Below, one piece after another: positions 48,117 through 58,095 of a stretch of 64,000 nucleotides of DNA. Source of the stretch: Stictocephala bisonia (lineage: Eukaryota > Arthropoda > Insecta > Hemiptera > Membracidae); NCBI GenBank assembly GCA_035578905.1, contig JAQJVL010000002.1, positions 6,324,717 to 6,388,716 on the forward strand, written 5' to 3'. Position 1 is the stretch's first letter, and each line of letters starts with the position of its first letter. A program made the position numbers and the translations under genes. The notes beneath the pieces are model-generated. The model saw only the letters and a program-made list of their open reading frames with translations, ran no database searches and was not told where the DNA came from.

Positions 48117-49768
48117 GTAAGCTTATTAATTTTTAAAACCACAGTTTATCTTATTTTATGTTTCAATAAAATAATCATAGTTTATTCATTACCTACAAAA
48201 TTCTACCAATAGTTTTATAATTGGTTAAATTATTCAACCTACTGTATAATTTTCCGTAGAGTTACCTCCCACAATATAAAAACTGAATAAATACTTTAAA
48301 CTTTTAATAATATTAGAAAATCCTTAATATAAGTTGACGTAAAAGTTTTATAAAATGTAAATATTGTATTGTTAAATGATTGTTTATAATTTTATAATGG
48401 TCTTACTTTTTTCAGTAATTTTAATAAATATTTCTTGTTTCACCTGTATTTCTTAAAACAAATGTTCACACTCTCACTCAAGCCTAAAAACAAAATACAA
48501 TTTTTAGAATTGATTAACTTTTTATACGCACCTAACATATAGTACATAGTAGTACATAAATTATCATAAAACGTTTTTAAAACATCCTTTAAGACAATTA
48601 TTTTTCTTTTAATAGGAATAGTTTATAATGTTAAATAAAAAACGTACAACCATTTAATAATGTATATAATTGTTTTAGTATAGACAGTATATTCATAAAT
48701 AATAAAATGATAATTAGTTTGTGGATATAGTTTAAAATAATAAAATATTTTGGCTATTGCTGTCCATTAGTAATCTACAAAATTACTTTATTCATTTACA
48801 CTGATATGGATATTAATGGCAAACATATCAGTTTTAGGAAAATCAATGAAATGCTTTATTTACATAACTTAAAAACACACGGTAAAACGTTTCAAATAAG
48901 TAATATAAGGGACTGTATATATTAAAATTGTTATTTCTCCTTTTGTTATTTTTATTTATTTTTTTAATAATCGTGTTTCTTCTTTAATATCACAATTAAT
49001 CATTAAATAACCTGTTATTTATTCCTTAAAAGAAACAAAATATATTTAAATAGCAAGTTTAACAAAGTAGCATAACATTTGACCATAGAGTTTGTGTTTG
49101 TTACCAAACTGCATCAGAGTTACTGTATATAGGGCATTTATTTTAAAACGAAACCTTATTTACCAGTACAGAAAATTAAGGTTTAAGACAATTACAAGTT
49201 CATAGGTTGGTAGCCCTGGCTATTCTTCTTACTTAGCTATCAGCTGATTTACATTGTTGAATTCTTATTCACTTTATTTTAGTTTCGGGCAAGGTAACTA
49301 AGTTGAGGTTAGAAACATCTTTTTGAGCAAAGACCACAGAGAGTTTACTGTGGGGGAATATTTTTAAATAAAATCGTTAAAACCAAAAGTTCATTAAAAT
49401 CATGTAAATAATAGTTATAAATGTTAGTAATAATAACATGTGCTGTAAATATATGTTTTGTTTGTAAATTTTATTTCAAATCATAGGGTGCGTTAAAAGA
49501 AATACCCTGTATTTTTTTTTAATTTAAGTAGTTTTTAAACATATACTAAATTGAAATTCAAACAAAATATAATAGTGGAATTCTCATGTGTGTTTATAAG
49601 GCGTAGTGTAAATAATATACCTGATTAAATGAAAATTAAATAAAAAATATTGCAGTGCGAAAGAAAACAACAGAGGTATTAGTATGCGTAAACTAAACAA
49701 CACATACGTAAGAAATAAAATACTATTTTATAACTACTTTTGATACTAATATTAGATCCCTGTTTCAG
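48117..49768 (+). other. Intron of gene E
   Basis: About 1.65 kb with GTAAGC donor and CTGTTTCAG acceptor. AT-rich, nothing else seen. Confidence 0.8.
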
Positions 49769-50224
49769 GTTCTTCCAACACTATTTTTTGTACTATGGTC
49801 TCCCTTCGCACTAGGGGGTTTACCTAGATCTCAAAAGGTAGTGGCCGCCTGGTCAGCATCATCAGGTAGCACGGATCATTCAGCTGATGCTGGCCGGTGG
49901 GTGGAGGAGCCGCTGGGATACTCTGGCCCAATAGCAGTGCCTGAGGTACTTCCGGATGGCAGCCTTGCTGACGTCCTGGAGGTAGCAGCAGCCCGGTTAG
50001 CACATCTGATGGCAGTACAGGCAGCAGCCTCAGACCCGCGGGCAGCAGATGGTGATGATGGATCTTATGATCCATATAAGTATGGCGACAACCGTTATTA
50101 TCATCACGATCACAATATCCTCAATTCTGGAGCCAATGAAGGAGCATGGCATGTTGAGAGCCAGTACAAGCCTCTTCCCAACCCCCATGCTAAAGAGGCG
50201 GCTGCACGAGCCTGGAGAGGATGA
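49769..50224 (+). CDS. Gene E, exon 2: small secreted cuticle-like protein
   Basis: Exon 2 joins in phase 0 to 48105-48116 for 155 residues. The signal peptide is MNVVVLPTLFFVLWSPFALG (about 1-20). The middle holds GPIAVPEVLPDGSLADVLEV then AAARLAHLMAVQAAASDPRA, which recalls the 18-residue motif of insect cuticular proteins. An acidic DGDDGSYDPYKYGD and a His-rich NRYYHHDHN follow. The C terminus is KEAAARAWRG. The same block, nearly residue for residue, is in gene F. It is the only member of the cluster on the plus strand. The cuticular assignment rests on motif memory and the secreted, low-complexity style; the exact family is unproved. Confidence 0.85.
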   Translation, partial: VLPTLFFVLWSPFALGGLPRSQKVVAAWSASSGSTDHSADAGRWVEEPLGYSGPIAVPEVLPDGSLADVLEVAAARLAHLMAVQAAASDPRAADGDDGSYDPYKYGDNRYYHHDHNILNSGANEGAWHVESQYKPLPNPHAKEAAARAWRG

Positions 50225-50283
50225 TAATAACTTGATCCTAACCTAATACTTTAGTCCCTTGTTCCTATTCAAAATTCATAGAA

Positions 50284-50289
50284 AATAAA
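50284..50289 (+). promoter_or_regulatory. Polyadenylation signal of gene E
   Basis: AATAAA 60 bases past the stop codon. Confidence 0.6.
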
Positions 50290-50564
50290 ATTATAATAAC
50301 TGTTAAGTGTCAACATTAAATTAATCCTCATCAATTCCTCAGGCTTCTAAGAATCGCTATGTTACAAAATCTCCAAAAAATCAACACAAAGAACAATTAT
50401 GATGTTTTTAATAATTGTTTTTTTACTGAATGAATTGAATCTACATTTTTTTGTTCAGCAGTAAATAATTTTCTTGATAAGAGAACATTTTTTATGTACA
50501 TTCATTATCTTACATTAAAACAGTAATTTTTTTCTGTAAACTTTACTCGCCAGTTCACATGGGC

Positions 50565-50690
50565 CTGCAGGCCTGTGCGTGAACTTTATTCAACGAGTGA
50601 AGTACCGACCGTTGGCTCAGTGGGGATCCGAATCTTGGACAATGCCCTCCGCAGTCCGAAGCCTTAGCTACTCAGCCAACACACCGGCTA
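50565..50690 (-). mobile_element. tRNA-derived SINE (family B copy)
   Basis: On the minus strand TTGGCTGAGTAGCTAAGGCT (A-box-like) and AAGATTCGGATCCCC (B-box-like) are spaced as in a tRNA. The plus-strand segments GCAGGCCTGTGCGTGAAC and CAGTCCGAAGCC match the copy at 15620-15755. Confidence 0.6.
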
Positions 50691-50864
50691 GGATCATTAT
50701 TAGCGGCTAGGCTATCATCGTACTAGGATCCAATAGGATCATTTATCCAGTAGTGTTCTTTTACTTTCGCAATGATTTTTCGAAAATGTAATATTTTTTA
50801 GTAATCCAATCATCAGGTGGGGGAGGAATCCTTATGTTTTATTTATTTATTTACTTTTAAGACA

Positions 50865-51090
50865 TTGGTAATTAAAGTATAGGCGAATATGGGGTTCGAA
50901 TTAGTGAAATGAGTGTAGATGAGTGAATACAGTCTTTATTGAAAACCAAGGCCGCTTATTTGTCAGAATGTCATTAATTTGTATCCCAACAACAAATAAA
51001 GGTTTTCTAGATGGCCCCTTTCCAAATTTGTTATAACTATTTGGATTGGGGTCGAAATAAGAGCCTTTAAGTTTTGAAAGCTACCGACAA
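50865..51090 (-). mobile_element. tRNA-derived SINE (family C copy)
   Basis: It aligns in order with 11445-11705: GTGTAGATGAGTG, AAGGCCG, GTCATTAATTTGTATCCCAA and GATTGGGGTCGAAATAAGAG. Confidence 0.55.
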
Positions 51091-51664
51091 ATTATGTTGG
51101 TTAAAGTTTATTGGCACTAATATTCATTCCAAAATGGGTAACATTTATATTACTTTTTCTGAGGACACAAACTTTGACATCTTGCACATATGATACTTGA
51201 AAACCGTTTTTCAGTCTGTGCTCAATACAAATAAGAAACGCATGTAAGCAGATGACTTATTTCAGAGAAAATAATGTTGACATTCAAGGTCTCTCTTGAG
51301 ATATTTTATTAAATACTAATAAATTCATACAAGGAAACCGGTTGCTTATGAATTTAAATAATTTATAAGACTTTTTCAACATTCTAAAATAAATATCTGT
51401 TGAAATTTTAAAAGGTTACAAGTCAGTTTTCTTTCAAATAAAGTTAAAATTGGACCCGTCTCTTAACTCAAGCACTCTAGAATAATTTTATGGTGCACTA
51501 TTATATGGGTTATACAATTTATTAAACATTCTACTTCTATAATGTTTTATAAAATATATGTGGCACTATTTCATTAAAGTCCTGAGTTCACAAAATATCT
51601 TTTTTCCTTAAAACGCTTTTATAAATTAAAATTATATAAAATATTATTAGATTCTTAGATATGA

Positions 51665-52070
51665 GACGCCGACATAACTTTGTGCGTATTTTAAGATGAA
51701 TATGAATGATTACATGAATGTAAGATGAGTGTGAATGACCTGTGTAGTCGGGTTACTATCTGAGTTAGACTGTGCCTCGGAAAGGGCCATTTATTAATTG
51801 ACCAATAGTCCTGGCAACTAAGAAACCTACAGATATACGTAGAATCCGAACCACGTAGAACAGGAAATTGACAAGGCCCTCAATTATCTCCCCTACACAG
51901 CGTACGGACACCGATCAACAACCGAAATGGGCACTGCAGATTTCTCTAGTAGTGTCTACATTAATGTGTCGGTATTAATAAGAACCGAGCACAAAATCAA
52001 TCGACTACAATCTCCACAACACTTTGTCTCCAAGTAGCTGGCTTACAACATTGCGCCACTAGTGCTGACT
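51665..52070 (-). mobile_element. tRNA-derived SINE (family C, longer copy)
   Basis: On the minus strand the head is GCACTAGTGGCGCAATGTTG, followed by a body shared with 16090-17130 and 38181-38400. The left part (AAGGGCCATTTATTAATTGA) is shared with the short family C copies. There is no coding capacity. Confidence 0.6.
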
Positions 52071-52079
52071 TCAAATAAA

Positions 52080-54775
52080 TAGAAATTGGAGGGAAATTGG
52101 GTTATCTTTCTCTGCTGTCTACCCTAACCTAATATGACGATTCAGGGAAATCGTCATATTAGGGATGAAATCAGGGAAATATTATTCGGAGGACATTTTA
52201 TCATGGCTGCTGCGTATGCCCAAATGGTAGTTAGAGCTAGAAGTATATTATAACTAATTTACATATTTATAAATCCGAAGTAATAATTACTATATATATC
52301 CTTGATGATTTGGGGGGATAGAGGAGGGACTGACAAGGTGCTGGCCATGCTGTCGCATGGCAAAGTGGAGGACACACTTTTAGTGTACTATTGGATGCGA
52401 CCTCTATTTATTTTCTTCTCTGTGGTTATACATAATATTCCAAATTCATCCGAAGTTGCCTAAAGGTGGTGAATATCCATGGTTGGTGATTGCCATAACG
52501 TAACTAGTAAGGATTTATGTTACTCTCAATTATTACGTCCGTGGGAAAGTTACGTAAGCGTGAGAACGTAAAAGTCAAGCGCAACAAAGCTGGAGAATAT
52601 ATAGTGAATGTTCTCAAAGGAATTCATGACCATGGAATAGTCTAAATGAGAATACACTGATCCTGACCGATATCATTAAAATTATTCGTCTTTGTTTGTA
52701 GTCAGGGGATCGAGTTTAATGTAACTAGAGCAGTTTCTAGTTAATTGTGCGAGGAAAATGGATGAACTGGCATAACTCTTGGTGTGCACGAATCCCTGTG
52801 TGTCATGGGACATTGTTATTTCTATGGGCCTTCAACATCGTGTGTGTATATAGATAAGTATTAAGGTCGTATTAAGTTACTAGTGTGATATCAATGTTGT
52901 TGAAAACATGTTATTTCACTGCCCAGAATTATCGATTTACTATGGAAAACTCAATTTGCCTTGTCACGGGGTTAGTAAGTAAATGGGAGTACTGAAGAAA
53001 AGGCAATTTCATTTAGTAAATACTAAACAGTTTTTTACATAGAATGAGTGCATTACATTTTGTGTACTTTGAAATGTTGTACATGCGATCTAAGATTGGA
53101 TGGTTTAGTACTTATTTAGAAAGAAGGAGGTACTTAAAGGTAAGGCTGTACCACTGTACGTGTATGGGTGGGCGGGTGGGTCAGTACCACTCTACGTGTA
53201 AGAAACACATGTGCTTAAAAATAAGTTAATTTTGTTTGTAGTGATAAGTAAAGCGATGTTACATTTATGAACATAAATTAAAAGGGAATGAGACAATTTA
53301 TTATCGTGAGCTTATTTCATTAGTTCATTAAAACTACATACTTTACCAATCCTTCATAGCTGAAATTAATATCGCAAATGTAACTATCCAGTTTACGTAA
53401 GGCGTATATTGCTATCAATAACATATAGTGGTTAATACTTTATATTAACTATATTACATACGTCAATTTATGAGTATCTCAATTTGGCGTAGTACTTCAT
53501 AATTTCCTAGAAAGAGTCTTACGCATTCTGGGACAGTACTTGTTTGTTGTGAATGTTATGCTGGTTATTTGTAGGTATTTAACATAAAATATGCCTCGAA
53601 AAATGCAGTATCACTACCAACATGTATTTTTATTGACTTACTGTTATTCACACAAGGATATATAGTTGTAAATAAATAATAGTTGAGCTTTAAGTTTCGA
53701 TAAGATTGATAGTAAATAGATATGACAAAACATTACGTTGAGATTGCAAAAGCTACGTTCCTGAACTGGCAGTGGGGCTGTTAATACGTATCATGAGTGT
53801 ACAACAATTATGTAATTTTGAAAATAAGTACAGTTAATAAAATATAATTCACTGTTATTTTCTCGGTCGGTAAGCAATCACTATGTAAGAATGTCAAGTG
53901 GTGAAGACAATTTTTAGTCACTTCGTTAAAATAGCATTATTATGATTTCATAACCATAATATCATAATAAAACAGTTACTTTTTTGTAGATCTTTTTTAT
54001 ACTACTGTATTATATCCTCTTCTGTATAGTACCGACAAAGTAATCAAACAAAAATGAATCGATGGAATGCAGTTAGGAATCCAATGTCGTCAGTATTAAA
54101 TACCACAGTTACGTTAATACAGAGTGGAACTATTCCAATCTCCAATCGTTTTAGATAGTCGTGCAGGTTACTCGAGCTAAGCTGGTTACACCATTGCAAA
54201 AGCCCTTATATCAGCCTGTTTAATAATGGACAAAATATCACTAACATGACTTATGTATGATGTAATCTGTTAAATCACACATAAGCCCTGTTGAAACAAT
54301 TTCTGATTCTGTTATTAATATCTAACTTATTATTCGAATAGATTATTAATAATAAAAATCAAACTTTCGTTTTTTTGTACACGAAATTAAAACAGTAGTT
54401 AACGGATTTACTGGACATTTTTACACAAGATTGTATTTATTTACAGCATTGCTATTAGTTAAATGTATTTCATACACTTGTAAATGGACACAGGGCATTT
54501 TGAGAATTTACTGACCTACATATTCTTCACAAATGAACATAAATGTTATTATTAAAAAAGTGCAACTGAGACCATCTGATTTATGTGTATATTATATCAA
54601 AATAATATCCCTAAGTTTATTACTGTGACCAGATGATTGTTTACTTATAAAAAAACTGTAAGTTTCTTAATTTCAAACAAAATCAAGTAAATATTTAACA
54701 TCACAGACTACGAACAGCAAAGCGTCACCAGGTTGAGATTGTATTTTGATAAAAAAACAAAAGCTATAAAGTTTA
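52080..54775. other. Intergenic DNA, no gene seen
   Basis: It holds a small hairpin at 52129-52163 and one unit of the 36-bp satellite at 53148-53201. The 52300-52900 part is more GC-balanced and could be old transposon sequence, unassigned. Confidence 0.4.
53148..53201. repeat. Solitary copy of the 36-bp satellite unit
   Basis: TACCACTGTACGTGTATGGG then TGGGCGGGTGGGTCAGTACC, then ACTCTACGTGTAAG, the same unit as the array at 23122-23405, about 30 kb away. Confidence 0.7.
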
Positions 54776-54781
54776 ATTGTT

Positions 54782-54787
54782 TTTATT
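54782..54787 (-). promoter_or_regulatory. Polyadenylation signal of gene F
   Basis: AATAAA on the minus strand about 35 bases past the stop codon. Confidence 0.55.
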
Positions 54788-54820
54788 AAAAAGTATATAA
54801 AAATATATTACTTCAATATG

Positions 54821-55930
54821 TTAGTTCCAGCCATTGTTTTTCCCCTCCCACCTGGCAGCCACTTCCTCAGCAGCTGCCAAGGCTCTCAAGTGACTCTGTT
54901 TGGCTTCTGCAACCTCGACTGTGTCAGCGACGTACCCAGAGGGCAAAACTTGTGGGGTAGCTAGCGGTCCTGCGTGTGGTCTTACAAGCTCTCCCGACAC
55001 ATGGGATGGAGTTGCTGCTGCAGCGGCATTCTTGGCTATCAGTGAACTAAGTACAGCTTCTGAATTGGCGTAGTTACCATGTGACGCTGAAATAGCCCGT
55101 TGTTTGGCTCTCCAAGCAGCTTCTTCATCCAAGTTGTTAGCATGTGCAGGAGAGTTGACGTTATCTCCATAACCATTATGGTAACCTACAGGTCCACTCG
55201 TATGATGATCGTGGTGGAGGTGAAGATGGTCACCATATTTATATGGATCGTATTCACCATCGTCAGCATCTGCTAGCCGAGGGTCTGAGGCAACAACTTG
55301 GACAGCAGCTAAGTGGGCTGCTCGGGCTGCAGCAACTTCAGGAACGTCAGCAATGCTGCCATCCGGGAGAACTTGAGGTACCGCTGTTGGTCCTGCATAG
55401 CCTACCGGAGCTCCTGTGTGTCCAATAGGTCCTGACCAGCTTCCTGGAGCTACCGGTGCTCCTGGTGCCCCTGTGTATCCGGAAGTTGATGGCCAGCCTC
55501 CTAGTGCACCAGGACGTCCTGTATATGGAGAGGATCCAGCCCAGCTACCTGGATTTCCTCCAGCAGACCCTGACCAGCCTCCTTGTGCACCAGGACGTCC
55601 TGTATATGGAGAGGATCCAGCCCAGCTACCTGGATTTCCTCCAGCAGACCCTGACCAGCTTCCAGGTGCTCCTGAATGTGCTGTTGGTCCATTCCAGACT
55701 GATGCTCCAGAGTATCCAGCTGTACCAGACCAGCCTCCTGATCCTCCTGGATATGTCACGGGTCCAGACCAGGTTCCTTGTGATCCGGCCACTCCTTGAG
55801 CACCTCCATATCCAGATGGCCCTTGCCAGACTCCAGGAGTACTGTAAGGAACTTCAATCGGTCCTTGGCCTCTTAAAGCTCCTCCATTCACACATACGTA
55901 TAATAACGTTGTGGAAAAGAGGACAGTAAG
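54821..55930 (-). CDS. Gene F, exon 2: secreted Gly/Pro/Trp-rich cuticle-like protein
   Basis: Exon 2 opens after a GGGTTTTCAG acceptor and joins in phase 0 to 57222-57233 for 373 residues. The signal peptide is MNTILTVLFSTTLLYVCVNG (about 1-20). Residues about 25-170 are Gly/Ser/Pro/Trp/Tyr-rich repeats (GSWSGSAGGNPGSWAGSSPY style), including two adjacent 27-residue copies that are almost identical (81 bases apart). Then comes GPTAVPQVLPDGSIADVPEV with AAARAAHLAAVQ, then DDGEYDPYKYGDHLHLHHDHH, nearly as in gene E. Near the C terminus a second, diverged motif copy reads TPQVLPSGYVADTVEVAEAK. EEAAWRAKQRA lies between the two motif copies, like the WRAK units of gene D. The mix suggests a cuticle-type matrix protein; no enzymatic feature is seen. 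Confidence 0.9.
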   Translation of the reverse strand, partial: LTVLFSTTLLYVCVNGGALRGQGPIEVPYSTPGVWQGPSGYGGAQGVAGSQGTWSGPVTYPGGSGGWSGTAGYSGASVWNGPTAHSGAPGSWSGSAGGNPGSWAGSSPYTGRPGAQGGWSGSAGGNPGSWAGSSPYTGRPGALGGWPSTSGYTGAPGAPVAPGSWSGPIGHTGAPVGYAGPTAVPQVLPDGSIADVPEVAAARAAHLAAVQVVASDPRLADADDGEYDPYKYGDHLHLHHDHHTSGPVGYHNGYGDNVNSPAHANNLDEEAAWRAKQRAISASHGNYANSEAVLSSLIAKNAAAAATPSHVSGELVRPHAGPLATPQVLPSGYVADTVEVAEAKQSHLRALAAAEEVAARWEGKNNGWN

Positions 55931-57221
55931 CTGAAAACCCAAATTCTTATCAATTTATAAACGTATAGGTATAATTAATAGAAGATCAATTACATAGTTT
56001 TTAAAATATACATTTTTTACTAAAATATAACATGTTTGCTGAAAAGGTTTAAACCAATCAGCTCGACTTTAATTTATGGCAGCATAACCAGTTAATGGAC
56101 ATCTTTTAATGTTTAAAGATGTCGTCATACTAATTCGTGTTCTCGTAATTTAAATGAAAACTCTTTATTGTATATGATGTAAGAATTTCGAAGTTATACT
56201 ACACAGAAACTAAGCATAACTTATGGATACGATCTTACTGATGGATAAGTAATGGGATGTTGCGTAAAGATCCACTCTTTGAGGGTGAATATTAATATTA
56301 ATGAATTAGTGGAAATAGGTAAATCCGAAAAGATAAGTCAGAGCATATTATTATATCTTTGAGGTATAAGTGTTTAAGGTATGGTGAACCTTTAATAATC
56401 GGAGTTCGATTCTGAGGTTGGCGAGAACAGTATTTCTATTTTAGCTGCACGGAAGATCTGTTTTGCTACTTTAAACTTATGATAACAGGAAGAGGATACG
56501 ATTTTTTTACTGGAATTTATATGTTATTAAATAATGTCAATAAGGCAACTCATAATAAAATATAAAAATATTAAAAAGGATTGTAAATCAAAACTTAAAT
56601 ACACAAAAAAAATTATAATATAATTAATGATATAAAAGGTTAAAGCATTACATTACTATCATGTATAATTTGTATATTTTAATTGTTTTAAACATTTAAA
56701 AAATGTAAAGTAAAATTTTCCTGTAAACAGAGTAAATTATATTGAATACATATCGTTACTACATTTTTATCGATAAACAGTATATTCATTTAATTTAAAG
56801 GTACATTATTACAAAATGAAAAAGCATAATTATACTGAAAATTAATAAAATCGAAATATCTAACTATTTTTTTATTTACTCCCCATATTTTTATTTCCAA
56901 AGTACATTTATTAAATATAGTTTGAATAATTAAAATTTAAAAGATTTTAACTCTATGCTTTATCAATTTATGTATTGTTATTTTAATATTGTTATGTTAA
57001 GAACTCCAATTGGCAAGGCGTCGATGTTATAAAAGCATCAATGATCAAAAGTTAATATAACTTATAAAGAAATTTTTTAAATATTAAAACAGTTTTATAA
57101 CAAATATTTTTAGTTTAGATAGTAATGTGGAAAACAATCTAGACGAAAACAATTCCTAAAATATTTGTAAACATTTGTATTTAGGTAGTTCAAGTTAAAA
57201 ATGGTAATGCTGAGTACTTAC
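55931..57221 (-). other. Intron of gene F
   Basis: About 1.29 kb with GTAAGT donor and CAG acceptor. AT-rich, nothing else seen. Confidence 0.8.
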
Positions 57222-57233
57222 TATAGTGTTCAT
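57222..57233 (-). CDS. Gene F, exon 1 (ATG AAC ACT ATA)
   Basis: Four codons (MNTI) followed by GTAAGTACTC. An in-frame ATG also exists just before the exon 2 acceptor (55942), but it would lie in the intron. The 12-base exon fits the family pattern and adds the expected N terminus. Confidence 0.82.
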
Positions 57234-57280
57234 GTTGGAACAGTGTATGTGAAACTGTACTACGTCTGCAGATCTAATGT

Positions 57281-57288
57281 CTTATATG
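57281..57288 (-). promoter_or_regulatory. TATA-like box of gene F
   Basis: CATATAAG on the minus strand, 48 bases upstream of the ATG. Confidence 0.6.
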
Positions 57289-57491
57289 AGTCAGATAAGC
57301 ATCCTGCAACACTACAACAATTCCTCCAAAAGTGAGTTGCGTATGAATGTAACCTACGCAATTAGGCAGTGAGAAAGAGACCGTTTGACCCGTTGTTCTA
57401 ATGAATTCATTACATGAATACATGAGCTAACAGAAGGACTGTTTTAAGAAATTACCATATAATGTGTCACAAGAATGGGGGTTGGAATAAA

Positions 57492-57515
57492 TCTATATTT
57501 ATAAAAGAGGATGTT

Positions 57516-57571
<56 letters not shown>

Positions 57572-58094
57572 TGAAGTTTATGCGCTGCCAAACCATCCCA
57601 CCGATCGCCATGAAACTTTAGGATGTTGTCCTATATACTCTTGAGATGGTTTCTGTGAAGTTTGATGCAGATCCGTCCACAGGGTCCCGCCCCACGGGCT
57701 CCTAAAGATCCCATGTTATTCAAATGGAGAATCTGAATTGTTTACAAAAAACATATGACTGTGTAGTTTAATGTAGTTTCACATGCCATAAGCAGATTGA
57801 AGTTCTCACAACAACAGTACTGTATATGTTTTGATTTATTGTAGTTCTACATTTCACCTTGAGAGTGTAGCATACACTACTTTTACTTGATCAGGTGATC
57901 TGTATTCGCTTGCTCGAGAGTAGGCTCACCAAAAGACCTTTACATTTATACACCAAATAAGAAGACCAAAAATATTGTTTACCCTCTTGCACTCATTTAA
58001 TAAATAATGGTATTTTTCTATAATTCTTTTTATGCTTTATTTTGGTATGTCAATGAAAAATGAAAGGCGAGACACGTCCGCCGGGTTCAGCTAG
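57492..58094 (+). mobile_element. Non-autonomous Helitron, 603 bp
   Basis: The 5' end TCTATATTTATAAAAGAGGA and the 3' end CGCCGGGTTCAGCTAG resemble the TC...CTAG termini of insect Helitrons. It sits between a host A (57491) and T (58095), as Helitron insertion requires. The interior has the style common in these elements (CCGATCGCCATGAAACTTTA) and a (TA)n tract at 57519-57568. No Rep/helicase coding is present, so it would depend on an autonomous relative. Confidence 0.7.
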
Positions 58095-58095
58095 T

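Noticed and set aside
55416..55929. Pro-rich plus-strand frames of 127 and 157 codons
   Set aside because: Antisense shadows of the Gly-rich gene F, which has signal peptide, splice sites, TATA and polyadenylation signal on the minus strand.
57462..57644. 60-codon frame with an Ile/Tyr run
   Set aside because: It is the (TA)n tract of the Helitron read through.
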